From Phymatolithon calcareum (taxonomy: Eukaryota > Rhodophyta > Florideophyceae > Hapalidiales): DNA of 64,000 nucleotides. Numbering within the stretch: the stretch's first letter is position 1; every line of letters starts with the position of its first letter. Where the stretch lies: NCBI GenBank assembly GCA_977006965.1, contig OZ345374.1, positions 1,054,001-1,118,000 of the forward strand, read 5' to 3'. The notes under the pieces were generated by a model. It made no database searches. It was not told the DNA's origin and saw only the letters and a program-made list of their open reading frames with translations. A program made the translations under genes and the position numbers. Below, one piece after another: positions 51,901-61,316 of the stretch.

Positions 51901-53057
51901 GAGTATCCAAAGTCTGGAATATGCATCACATCTCTCAGCTTGCATTTCGACATTTTGCCACCAACATTGAGAGTAATGATAACATCTCCTTTTCCAGCGA
52001 TTGTGGCTGTTGCTCTAGTTCCCATTTCGACAGTTGAAGACAATTCAGTATAAGAGCAAAAGATTGAACGATCGAAAGTCATGTGCGATGTGCTACCAGA
52101 GTCTATGATCCAGGACTTAGATTTTTGAGGAATGTTGGAATTGCGCACGTTGGCCATCAGGCATACAAAGTCGGAATCAGACATGGCACGAATGGGCTCT
52201 GATTCGTCAGTAACAAATGCAGCTGGTTTGGCTGGCTTTGCATTTCGACGTTTGTATCCTTCAGGGGCCAGGTGCGGAAATTTTCTCCAGCACTTCAGCG
52301 CGTGATGTCCGGGTCGATGACAATGGTCGCAGTAATCACGAATTCGTTCCCCATCGCGTCTCGCAGTGAATAGAGCAGCAGTCTCGGCTTTAACTGTTGA
52401 TGCTTCGATACGCATTGACATGCGTTGTTCTTCTTGCAAGAGTCTGCTTTTTACGAAGTCGAGAGAGAATGATTCATCTTCATTGCCGAGCGCATCTAAT
52501 GCACTGATCAAGCTGCCGTAGCGTTCCGGGAGACCGTTGAGCACAGCCATTGCCATTTCCTTATCGTCAATATCGACGCCCATTGACTTGAGGGTGGACG
52601 CGAGTTGTCGAATACGGTTGGTGTAGGGCAATATTTTCTCCTCTTCTTGCATTGTTGCAGTGTAGAACTTTCGACGAGCGGCCAATTTATTTAAAAGAGT
52701 GTGTCGCTCGAAGATGTTGAGAATTGAAGACCACATTTCTTTTGCCGTTTCCACATCTCGTACATGTTCGAGATGTTCGTCCGAGAGAGAAAGTCCGATA
52801 ATGGCCTTTGCCTTTTTGTCACTTCGACGCCAGACAGTGAAATCGTCAGAGTCCCGTGCCGGTGGATCGTCTTCGATGTGTTCATCAAGTTCGCGGAATG
52901 AGAGTACAAGCTGAATCTTATGTTTCCAAGAGTGGAAATTGGTCTCATTGAGTTTATCGACCTTCAGCGATGCTTGCGTACTGTCCATGATGGCACTTGG
53001 GGATCTTGAAAAATCTTGTCGAAATCCGTTCCGAGAGTCCACTGCGAGCCAACACAA
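48954..53057 (-). CDS. Copia gag-pol polyprotein (element E1)
   Basis: A 1367-residue intact frame, identical by eye to the E2 frame. The likely start is the Met at 52988 (MDSTQASLK). Domains and catalytic residues are as given for E2: knuckle 243-256, protease D319, integrase D515, D578 and E614, RT YVDD at 1044-1047, then RNase H. Both E copies have a shorter spacer before RTDNGGEY than A, B and D, which carry an extra stretch containing HLNVQ or HFNVQ. Confidence 0.94.
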   Translation of the reverse strand: MCWLAVDSRNGFRQDFSRSPSAIMDSTQASLKVDKLNETNFHSWKHKIQLVLSFRELDEHIEDDPPARDSDDFTVWRRSDKKAKAIIGLSLSDEHLEHVRDVETAKEMWSSILNIFERHTLLNKLAARRKFYTATMQEEEKILPYTNRIRQLASTLKSMGVDIDDKEMAMAVLNGLPERYGSLISALDALGNEDESFSLDFVKSRLLQEEQRMSMRIEASTVKAETAALFTARRDGERIRDYCDHCHRPGHHALKCWRKFPHLAPEGYKRRNAKPAKPAAFVTDESEPIRAMSDSDFVCLMANVRNSNIPQKSKSWIIDSGSTSHMTFDRSIFCSYTELSSTVEMGTRATATIAGKGDVIITLNVGGKMSKCKLRDVMHIPDFGYSLLSVSKMDEHGYGIMFKNSRCFVKAHDVTIASGTLRKSLYSLDLGDENKLNEVSCFASLQLWHERLAHVHPSGISDMVRHGVVKGISISPSPKSPHPCEGCIAGKGHRDPIPKTSSSCSKSVLDLVHSDVLGPVDIPSLGGSQYFITFIDDYSKWTTTFTMRRKSESFECFRKFHKYAETHTGTKLKVIRTDNGGEYLSNEFQAYLLEHGIHQQLTVAYTPQQNGVAERMNRTLLSLVRSMLHHRSIEKKFWAEALATAVYVRNRVTSRGLSSNTTPHHIWMSTAPDLGHLRVFGAKCWYVIPKKKVKKPDSRTREAVMLGYAFSSKGYKLWDPELRKVIVSRDVTFDESDCRISHAEMDVFSGTPEVENSEIHEHTAEAKQMSEEANNDLDKNSDESEQAAEHEQSVPARGSDEATPTIAKPILRRSARVSKPPTDFWNAPSHTAMLAFESLNLASESHMSFHQVPQTFKEATSTDNIDFWSLAIEKEHSSLTRNNTWKLVPRNSDMNVLPCKYVFKVKDTGPKVRIVAKGFRQVHGVDYGETYAPVVKFTSIRILLATVAVHDLELFQMDVVTAFLHGDLDEDIYMEVPAGFRDPKRPDLVCKLLKALYGLKQAPRQWHAKIDTFLIDELEFSSSPNDPCLYVRHKSDSIMIIALYVDDLLIAGNDTSSISWIKGELNKRFEMKDLGEASVCLGLEIRRNRKLRNLHLSQSVYAQSVLERFNMENAKPALTPMESSYNATEIAEVDITESVADEVPYRPAIGSLMYLMVGTRPDISDAVGKLSSFSEKPLTRHWMAVKRVFRYIAGTRDHGILFGSDTLLTPIGYTDSDWAGCLRTRRSTSGYVFLLAGGAISWRSRKQTIVATSTCEAEYIASCAAAKEAVWLSRLIADIHGLDKPIHMTLYTDSQSAIATGRSTAITQRNKHIDIQYHYVRHVVATGQLKIEYCKTESMVADALTKPLDRVKTVKFAQAMGVCSQDL

Positions 53058-53146
53058 GGTCAGCTGTCAAGGCAATCTATCCCGTATAAGAAGTCGCTTC
53101 GAATCAATATGACCGGGACCTTGATCTGGGGATGGCGCGAAGCCGT

Positions 53147-53206
53147 ATACCTCTTGTGGTGTTTTGGTACACCGGAACCTGCAGTCGGCAACACGTACTG
53201 CAAGAC
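53147..53206 (-). other. Conserved leader block with two predicted hairpins (Copia E1)
   Basis: Mirror copy of 56601-56660; both stems (TGCAGT/ACTGCA and GGTGT/ACACC) are intact. Confidence 0.7.
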
Positions 53207-53603
53207 GTAATCTTCCACAACAAGAACAACAGAGTTGTCTTGCTTATCTGCTCGCTGACCGGGGGACCCTGAAAGAGTGGCCCGGGCAGCAGAGTCGAGA
53301 TAAACACCTTGATTCAAGGACCCGAAAGAACCCCAACCGAGCGTCTGTGACTGTGAAAGCCTGAGTGCTGCGATGTGAGAGGCTCTTTCGGGGCGAGGGT
53401 ACCAGGGCGCGATATGTCCACAAAGGAGTACACCCTCTTCCTCGAACCAAGGGGCCAGCGGAAGACGAAAAAAAAGACGGATGAAGAAGACGATACCGGA
53501 AGACGAAGATGACGGCGGATGAAGACGGCGGATGATGATCGCGGGCGAAGCAGGAGCCCGGGAGATGATGAAGATGATGAGCGCGGTGGTTGCTAAGCGC
53601 TGA

Positions 53604-53617
53604 CTGGGCCCATAACC
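53604..53617 (-). other. Primer-binding site of Copia E1 (half-tRNA type)
   Basis: On the minus strand GGTTATGGGCCCAG directly follows the 5' LTR. Confidence 0.85.
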
Positions 53618-54059
53618 TGTTGTTGGAGGTTATGGAAGGGATGAAATGAAGAGAAAAGTTTGGTTGATGTGAAATGGTTGCTTGGATTTTAGTCGAGCTG
53701 GGTCTCGGAACCTGGCTATATAGAACTCAAAATCAGATCTAAAGTGGCTCCCACATGCTAGATCTAATTATGGGCCCTTAGTGGACGACGGAGACCCATT
53801 AACCCTAAACATATCTATCATAACACTATCATATTGTATGACACGTGTAATATACCAAAATGCATCATTTTTGATACTGAGTCAGGGAGTATGATTATCA
53901 TACTCCAATCATGTTCTGACACGTGTCATAGCCAAACTTACTATCTCATCATTTCGAATCATCTGTGCAAAATCGATGACACGTGTACACGTGTACCGAG
54001 ATCACAACATTCTAATGAAGTGTTCTGTGAAAGAATACAAAGCAGATACACTTCCAACA
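53618..54059 (-). repeat. 5' LTR of Copia E1
   Basis: 442 bp. It differs from the 3' LTR of the same element at five positions, three of which are also the differences between the LTRs of E2. Confidence 0.92.
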
Positions 54060-55747
54060 GAATCGGCATGCGAAACTGAGAATCCTAAAACGGATATACC
54101 AATCAGTTTTCCAAATGCAGGGTTTGACCAAAGCTTTCACGACGCATTTGAAACCGAGGAAGCTACCGAAATTCCTCCAGCGATCATCAAGGTCGAGCAG
54201 AAACCCAACTATGCCAACATCCGTGACGTTGTCGTGAAAGCCGAGGACGTTGCAGTGGAGGGTACCGTGGACGAACGAAAGGACAACGGTGATGGTCAGC
54301 ACAGTGTCTCTAAAGAAGAATCTATTTCAACTTCTAATGCTGACGCAACTCCTGAGTTAATCGCGAAACCCATACTTCGTCGATCCACCCGTGTCTCAAA
54401 GCCACCAAGTGATTTCTGGAATGCTGGTCCGCATACAGCCATGTTGGCTCTCGAATCCGCCAACTTTGCAACTGAAACTGCTTTGTCTTCTCAAAAAGTT
54501 CCGCAGACTTTCAGAAGCGCGACGTCGAAAGACAACGTTGACTATTGGTCCCCTGCGATTGAGAAAGAACACTCATCTCTCATGCGCAACAAGACTTGGA
54601 CATTAGTACCACGCGAATCCGGAATGAACGTTCTCCCTTGCAAATACGTGTTTAAAGTCAAGGACACTGGCCCAAAAGCTCGAATTGTCGCGAAAGGGTT
54701 CCGACAGGTGCACGATGTGGATTACGGCGAAACATATGCCCCATTCGTGAAGTTCACATCAATACGGATTCTTCTCGCCACGGTGGCAGCTCATGATCTC
54801 GAACTTGTCCAAATGGATGTCGTCACTGCATTCTTGCACGGAGACTTGGATGAAGATATTTACATGGAGGTTCCCGCTGGATTTCGTGATCCCAAGCGTC
54901 CTGACCTCGAGTGTAAGCTGTTGAAGGCACTGTACGGGATAAAACAAGCTCCCCGGCAATGGCATGCGAAACTTGATGATTTCTTAATCAATGAACTCGG
55001 ATTTACAAGCAGTCCGAATGATCCGTGCCTGTATGTTCGGCACACTTCTAAGAGCATTATGATCATTGCACTGTACGTCGATGACTTGCTCATTGCCGGC
55101 AACGACACTGTTGCCATTGGTTGGATGAAGGGGGAGCTTAACCGGCGATTCGAGATGAAGTATCTGGGAAACACAAGCGTATTCCTCGGATTGGAGATCC
55201 GTAGAGATCGTGATCTCCGAATATTACACCTATCTCAAAAGGCATACGCGGAAACAGTTTTGAAACGGTTTAACATGGAAAACTGTAAACCGGTACCAAC
55301 GCCGATGGAGCCTTACAAGAAAACCAACACTGTACATGAACTCGACATCACGGATACTGTTTCATCTGAGGTACCGTATCGCCCTGCAATTGGAAGCGTT
55401 ATGTATCTGATGGTTGGAAGTCGGCCGGATATCTCGGATGCTGTCGGAAAACTCTCTTCCTTCTGTGAGAATCCACTGCAAATCCATTGGACGGCTGTTA
55501 AGCGTGTTTTACGTTACATCGCCGGAACTCGTGATCATGGGATTCTGTTTGGCAAAGACAGGAGTTTGACGCCAGTGGGGTTTAGCGACTCCGATTGGGC
55601 AGGCTGTCAAGAAACTCGTAAGTCGACAAGTGGATATGTCTTCATACTTGCAGGGGGAGCAATTAGCTGGCGATCCAAGAAGCAAACCATTGTCGCGACA
55701 TCGTCATGTGAGGCAGAATACATTTCTGCATGTGCTGCTGCGAAAGA
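54060..55747 (+). pseudogene. Copia D pol fragment (RT and part of RNase H)
   Basis: The frame runs through KPILRRSTRVSKPPSDFW, DYGETYAPFVKFTSIRILLA, YVDDLLIAGND and VGFSDSDWAGC to ISACAAAKD, where E2 starts. It begins with the GAATC duplicate of the E1 insertion. The RT motifs are intact. This 1.7-kb stretch is the spacer of the E1/E2 inverted repeat. Confidence 0.9.
55743..55747. repeat. Left target site duplication of Copia E2 (AAAGA)
   Basis: Matches 61317-61321. Confidence 0.9.
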
Positions 55748-56189
55748 TGTTGGAAGTGTATCTGCTTTGTATTCTTTCACAGAACACTTCATTAGAATGT
55801 TGTGATCTCGGTACACGTGTACACGTGTCATCGATTTTGCACAGATGATTCGAAATGATGAGATAGTAAGTTTGGCTATGACACGTGTCAGAACATGATT
55901 GGAGTATGATAATCATACTCCCTGACTCAGTATCAAAAATGATGCATTTTGGTATATTACACGTGTCATACAATATGATAGTGTTATGATAGATATGTTT
56001 AGGGTTAATGGGTCTCCGTCGTCCACTAAGGGCCCATAATTAGATCTAGCATGTGGGAGCCACTTTAGATCTGATTTTGAGTTCTATATAGCCAGGTTCC
56101 GAGACCCAGCTCGACTAAAATCCAAGCAACCATTTCACATCAACCAAACTTTTCTCTTCATTTCATCCCTTCCATAACCTCCAACAACA
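55748..56189 (+). repeat. 5' LTR of Copia E2
   Basis: 442 bp, TGTTGGAAG to CCAACAACA; carries the same variants as the 5' LTR of E1. Confidence 0.92.
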
Positions 56190-56203
56190 GGTTATGGGCC
56201 CAG
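56190..56203 (+). other. Primer-binding site of Copia E2 (half-tRNA type)
   Basis: GGTTATGGGCCCAG directly after the LTR, complementary to the initiator tRNA-Met anticodon arm. Confidence 0.85.
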
Positions 56204-56600
56204 TCAGCGCTTAGCAACCACCGCGCTCATCATCTTCATCATCTCCCGGGCTCCTGCTTCGCCCGCGATCATCATCCGCCGTCTTCATCCGCCGTCATCT
56301 TCGTCTTCCGGTATCGTCTTCTTCATCCGTCTTTTTTTTCGTCTTCCGCTGGCCCCTTGGTTCGAGGAAGAGGGTGTACTCCTTTGTGGACATATCGCGC
56401 CCTGGTACCCTCGCCCCGAAAGAGCCTCTCACATCGCAGCACTCAGGCTTTCACAGTCACAGACGCTCGGTTGGGGTTCTTTCGGGTCCTTGAATCAAGG
56501 TGTTTATCTCGACTCTGCTGCCCGGGCCACTCTTTCAGGGTCCCCCGGTCAGCGAGCAGATAAGCAAGACAACTCTGTTGTTCTTGTTGTGGAAGATTAC

Positions 56601-56660
56601 GTCTTGCAGTACGTGTTGCCGACTGCAGGTTCCGGTGTACCAAAACACCACAAGAGGTAT
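56601..56660 (+). other. Conserved leader block with two predicted hairpins (Copia E2)
   Basis: GTCTTGCAGT starts the block. Stem 1 is TGCAGT/ACTGCA and stem 2 is GGTGT/ACACC. It lies about 160 nt before the gag start. Confidence 0.7.
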
Positions 56661-56749
56661 ACGGCTTCGCGCCATCCCCAGATCAAGGTCCCGGTCATAT
56701 TGATTCGAAGCGACTTCTTATACGGGATAGATTGCCTTGACAGCTGACC

Positions 56750-59700
56750 TTGTGTTGGCTCGCAGTGGACTCTCGGAACGGATTTCGACAAGATTTTTCA
56801 AGATCCCCAAGTGCCATCATGGACAGTACGCAAGCATCGCTGAAGGTCGATAAACTCAATGAGACCAATTTCCACTCTTGGAAACATAAGATTCAGCTTG
56901 TACTCTCATTCCGCGAACTTGATGAACACATCGAAGACGATCCACCGGCACGGGACTCTGACGATTTCACTGTCTGGCGTCGAAGTGACAAAAAGGCAAA
57001 GGCCATTATCGGACTTTCTCTCTCGGACGAACATCTCGAACATGTACGAGATGTGGAAACGGCAAAAGAAATGTGGTCTTCAATTCTCAACATCTTCGAG
57101 CGACACACTCTTTTAAATAAATTGGCCGCTCGTCGAAAGTTCTACACTGCAACAATGCAAGAAGAGGAGAAAATATTGCCCTACACCAACCGTATTCGAC
57201 AACTCGCGTCCACCCTCAAGTCAATGGGCGTCGATATTGACGATAAGGAAATGGCAATGGCTGTGCTCAACGGTCTCCCGGAACGCTACGGCAGCTTGAT
57301 CAGTGCATTAGATGCGCTCGGCAATGAAGATGAATCATTCTCTCTCGACTTCGTAAAAAGCAGACTCTTGCAAGAAGAACAACGCATGTCAATGCGTATC
57401 GAAGCATCAACAGTTAAAGCCGAGACTGCTGCTCTATTCACTGCGAGACGCGATGGGGAACGAATTCGTGATTACTGCGACCATTGTCATCGACCCGGAC
57501 ATCACGCGCTGAAGTGCTGGAGAAAATTTCCGCACCTCGCCCCTGAAGGATACAAACGTCGAAATGCAAAGCCAGCCAAACCAGCTGCATTTGTTACTGA
57601 CGAATCAGAGCCCATTCGTGCCATGTCTGATTCCGACTTTGTATGCCTGATGGCCAACGTGCGCAATTCCAACATTCCTCAAAAATCTAAGTCCTGGATC
57701 ATAGACTCTGGTAGCACATCGCACATGACTTTCGATCGTTCAATCTTTTGCTCTTATACTGAATTGTCTTCAACTGTCGAAATGGGAACTAGAGCAACAG
57801 CCACAATCGCTGGAAAAGGAGATGTTATCATTACTCTCAATGTTGGTGGCAAAATGTCGAAATGCAAGCTGAGAGATGTGATGCATATTCCAGACTTTGG
57901 ATACTCTCTACTGTCAGTTTCCAAAATGGATGAGCATGGGTACGGAATAATGTTCAAAAACAGTCGATGCTTTGTTAAGGCGCATGACGTAACTATTGCA
58001 TCAGGTACTTTACGCAAGAGTTTGTATTCACTTGATCTTGGAGATGAAAATAAACTTAACGAAGTTTCCTGTTTTGCTAGTCTCCAACTCTGGCATGAAC
58101 GTCTCGCTCATGTTCACCCTTCCGGCATTTCTGATATGGTACGTCATGGGGTGGTTAAAGGTATTAGCATTTCTCCCAGTCCAAAATCACCTCACCCATG
58201 TGAAGGCTGCATTGCAGGGAAAGGTCATCGTGATCCAATTCCAAAGACCAGTAGCTCTTGTTCAAAGTCTGTCCTTGATCTCGTTCATTCCGACGTTCTC
58301 GGTCCAGTAGATATTCCATCTCTTGGAGGCTCTCAGTATTTCATCACATTTATAGATGACTACTCCAAATGGACTACGACATTCACTATGCGGCGGAAAT
58401 CGGAGAGCTTTGAGTGCTTTCGAAAGTTTCACAAGTACGCTGAGACACACACAGGAACAAAGCTCAAAGTAATTCGGACAGACAATGGAGGCGAGTACCT
58501 TTCCAACGAGTTCCAAGCATATCTTTTAGAACACGGTATCCACCAGCAGCTTACAGTTGCATACACCCCACAACAAAATGGGGTGGCTGAGCGCATGAAC
58601 CGCACACTTCTCAGCTTGGTGCGCTCGATGCTTCACCACAGAAGCATCGAGAAGAAGTTCTGGGCTGAAGCACTTGCAACTGCTGTGTATGTCCGTAATC
58701 GAGTTACTTCACGAGGACTTTCTTCGAACACAACCCCTCATCACATATGGATGAGTACCGCTCCAGATTTGGGACACTTGCGTGTGTTTGGCGCAAAGTG
58801 CTGGTATGTGATTCCGAAAAAGAAAGTGAAGAAACCTGACTCTCGTACTCGTGAAGCGGTTATGCTGGGATATGCGTTCTCTTCGAAAGGGTATAAGCTT
58901 TGGGATCCAGAGTTGAGAAAGGTGATTGTGTCACGGGACGTGACGTTCGACGAATCAGATTGCAGAATAAGTCATGCTGAAATGGACGTGTTCTCTGGAA
59001 CTCCTGAAGTCGAAAATTCCGAAATACATGAGCATACGGCGGAAGCAAAGCAGATGTCGGAAGAGGCGAACAATGACTTAGATAAGAACAGTGATGAAAG
59101 CGAACAAGCAGCCGAGCACGAACAATCCGTACCTGCACGAGGTTCTGACGAAGCTACACCAACGATCGCAAAACCAATTTTGCGTAGGTCAGCTCGAGTA
59201 TCCAAACCACCAACTGATTTTTGGAATGCTCCTTCGCATACGGCAATGCTTGCCTTCGAGTCTCTCAACCTAGCATCTGAAAGCCATATGTCTTTTCATC
59301 AAGTGCCGCAGACCTTCAAAGAAGCGACTTCAACTGATAATATCGACTTTTGGTCTCTCGCCATCGAGAAGGAACACTCGTCACTCACCCGTAACAACAC
59401 TTGGAAGCTGGTTCCCCGCAACTCCGACATGAACGTCTTGCCATGCAAGTATGTCTTTAAAGTTAAGGATACAGGTCCAAAAGTTCGTATCGTTGCAAAA
59501 GGATTCCGACAGGTGCATGGGGTGGACTACGGAGAAACGTATGCCCCCGTCGTCAAGTTCACGTCGATCCGTATCCTACTTGCAACTGTTGCAGTCCATG
59601 ACCTGGAGTTATTCCAAATGGACGTGGTGACGGCCTTCTTGCACGGCGACCTCGACGAAGACATCTACATGGAAGTTCCAGCTGGCTTTCGAGATCCCAA

Positions 59701-60853
59701 GCGTCCTGACCTTGTTTGCAAGCTTCTAAAAGCACTCTACGGGTTGAAGCAAGCACCTCGACAATGGCATGCGAAAATTGACACGTTTCTCATCGACGAG
59801 CTTGAGTTCTCCAGCAGCCCCAATGATCCATGTCTGTATGTGCGGCACAAGTCTGACAGTATCATGATCATCGCCTTGTACGTTGATGACTTGCTAATTG
59901 CCGGAAACGACACGTCCTCAATTTCCTGGATCAAGGGGGAGCTGAACAAGCGATTCGAGATGAAAGACCTTGGTGAGGCAAGTGTATGCCTTGGACTTGA
60001 GATCCGTCGCAATCGAAAGCTTCGGAACCTTCATCTCTCGCAGTCAGTGTATGCTCAGTCGGTACTGGAACGATTCAACATGGAAAATGCCAAACCAGCG
60101 CTTACCCCAATGGAGTCCAGCTATAACGCGACCGAGATCGCTGAAGTCGATATCACCGAGTCCGTCGCCGACGAGGTTCCATACCGTCCGGCCATTGGTA
60201 GTCTCATGTACTTGATGGTGGGCACTCGTCCAGACATCTCGGACGCGGTCGGCAAGTTATCTTCGTTTTCCGAAAAGCCTCTTACACGTCACTGGATGGC
60301 TGTCAAGCGTGTTTTTCGATACATCGCAGGTACTCGAGACCACGGAATTCTCTTTGGTTCAGACACCCTTTTAACCCCAATTGGCTATACTGACTCGGAT
60401 TGGGCAGGATGCCTCAGGACTCGGCGTTCTACAAGTGGCTATGTGTTCTTACTCGCAGGGGGAGCCATAAGCTGGCGTTCCAGGAAGCAGACAATCGTCG
60501 CAACTTCAACGTGCGAAGCGGAGTATATCGCCTCATGTGCCGCAGCGAAAGAAGCTGTTTGGCTTTCAAGACTTATCGCCGATATACATGGACTCGACAA
60601 GCCCATCCATATGACTCTCTACACAGACAGTCAAAGCGCAATTGCCACCGGAAGAAGCACCGCTATCACTCAGCGCAACAAGCACATCGACATACAATAT
60701 CACTATGTACGACACGTGGTTGCAACCGGGCAGCTTAAGATCGAGTACTGCAAGACTGAGTCAATGGTAGCCGATGCATTAACGAAGCCACTTGATCGCG
60801 TCAAGACTGTCAAGTTCGCACAAGCAATGGGAGTATGCAGCCAAGACTTATAG
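56750..60853 (+). CDS. Copia gag-pol polyprotein (element E2)
   Basis: A 1367-residue intact frame; the likely start is the Met at 56819 (MDSTQASLK), matching the starts of A, B and D. Domains in order: gag (about 24-230), CCHC knuckle at 243-256 (CDHCHRPGHHALKC), aspartic protease with D319 in WIIDSGSTSHM, HHCC finger starting at H449, integrase triad D515 (HSDVLGP), D578 (RTDNGGEY) and E614 (QQNGVAER) with 35 residues between the last two, RT with YVDD at 1044-1047, and RNase H (YTDSDWAG, STCEAEY, YTDSQSA). All catalytic residues are present, so this copy and E1 are candidates for current activity. The stop at 60851 is followed closely by the purine tract and 3' LTR. Confidence 0.95.
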   Translation: MCWLAVDSRNGFRQDFSRSPSAIMDSTQASLKVDKLNETNFHSWKHKIQLVLSFRELDEHIEDDPPARDSDDFTVWRRSDKKAKAIIGLSLSDEHLEHVRDVETAKEMWSSILNIFERHTLLNKLAARRKFYTATMQEEEKILPYTNRIRQLASTLKSMGVDIDDKEMAMAVLNGLPERYGSLISALDALGNEDESFSLDFVKSRLLQEEQRMSMRIEASTVKAETAALFTARRDGERIRDYCDHCHRPGHHALKCWRKFPHLAPEGYKRRNAKPAKPAAFVTDESEPIRAMSDSDFVCLMANVRNSNIPQKSKSWIIDSGSTSHMTFDRSIFCSYTELSSTVEMGTRATATIAGKGDVIITLNVGGKMSKCKLRDVMHIPDFGYSLLSVSKMDEHGYGIMFKNSRCFVKAHDVTIASGTLRKSLYSLDLGDENKLNEVSCFASLQLWHERLAHVHPSGISDMVRHGVVKGISISPSPKSPHPCEGCIAGKGHRDPIPKTSSSCSKSVLDLVHSDVLGPVDIPSLGGSQYFITFIDDYSKWTTTFTMRRKSESFECFRKFHKYAETHTGTKLKVIRTDNGGEYLSNEFQAYLLEHGIHQQLTVAYTPQQNGVAERMNRTLLSLVRSMLHHRSIEKKFWAEALATAVYVRNRVTSRGLSSNTTPHHIWMSTAPDLGHLRVFGAKCWYVIPKKKVKKPDSRTREAVMLGYAFSSKGYKLWDPELRKVIVSRDVTFDESDCRISHAEMDVFSGTPEVENSEIHEHTAEAKQMSEEANNDLDKNSDESEQAAEHEQSVPARGSDEATPTIAKPILRRSARVSKPPTDFWNAPSHTAMLAFESLNLASESHMSFHQVPQTFKEATSTDNIDFWSLAIEKEHSSLTRNNTWKLVPRNSDMNVLPCKYVFKVKDTGPKVRIVAKGFRQVHGVDYGETYAPVVKFTSIRILLATVAVHDLELFQMDVVTAFLHGDLDEDIYMEVPAGFRDPKRPDLVCKLLKALYGLKQAPRQWHAKIDTFLIDELEFSSSPNDPCLYVRHKSDSIMIIALYVDDLLIAGNDTSSISWIKGELNKRFEMKDLGEASVCLGLEIRRNRKLRNLHLSQSVYAQSVLERFNMENAKPALTPMESSYNATEIAEVDITESVADEVPYRPAIGSLMYLMVGTRPDISDAVGKLSSFSEKPLTRHWMAVKRVFRYIAGTRDHGILFGSDTLLTPIGYTDSDWAGCLRTRRSTSGYVFLLAGGAISWRSRKQTIVATSTCEAEYIASCAAAKEAVWLSRLIADIHGLDKPIHMTLYTDSQSAIATGRSTAITQRNKHIDIQYHYVRHVVATGQLKIEYCKTESMVADALTKPLDRVKTVKFAQAMGVCSQDL

Positions 60854-60874
60854 TGTTCCTCGATCAAGGGGGAG

Positions 60875-61316
60875 TGTTGGAAGTGTATCTGCTTTGTAAT
60901 CTTTCACAGAACACTTCATTAGAATGTTGTGATCTCGGTACACGTGTACACGTGTCATCGATTTTGCACAGATGATTCGAAATGATGAGATAGTAAGTTT
61001 GGCTATGACACGTGTCAGAACATGATTGGAGTATGATGATCATACTCCCTGACTCAGTATCAAAAATGATGCATTTTGGTATATTACACGTGTCATACAA
61101 TATGATAGTGTTATGATAGATTTGTTTAGGGTTAATGGGTCTCCGTCGTCCACTAAGGGCCCATAATTAGATCTAGCATGTGGGAGCCACTTTAGATCTG
61201 ATTTTGAGTTCTATATAGCCAGGTTCCGAGACCCAGCTCGACTAAAATCCAAGCAACCATTTCACATCAACCAAACTTTTCTCTTCATTTCATCCCTTCC
61301 ATAACCTCCAACAACA
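60875..61316 (+). repeat. 3' LTR of Copia E2
   Basis: 442 bp. It shares three diagnostic variants with the 3' LTR of E1 rather than with its own 5' LTR. Confidence 0.92.

Larger units (their letters stand above)
48491..54059 (-). mobile_element. Complete Copia element E1, 5569 bp
   Basis: LTRs 48491-48932 (3') and 53618-54059 (5'), one intact gag-pol frame, half-tRNA primer site 53604-53617, leader hairpin block 53147-53206, duplication GAATC. It is the mirror image of E2: every coordinate x here pairs with 109807-x there. Confidence 0.94.
55748..61316 (+). mobile_element. Complete Copia element E2, 5569 bp
   Basis: LTRs 55748-56189 and 60875-61316, half-tRNA primer site, leader, intact gag-pol and purine tract AAGGGGGAG, flanked by the duplication AAAGA. 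It is inserted in D RNase H sequence in opposite orientation to E1, and is the same length as E1 to the base. Confidence 0.94.

Noticed and set aside
53164-53450. Open frames in the E1/E2 leaders (also mirrored at 56357-56747)
   Set aside because: They lie in the untranslated leader and have no motif. Appearing twice only reflects the inverted repeat.
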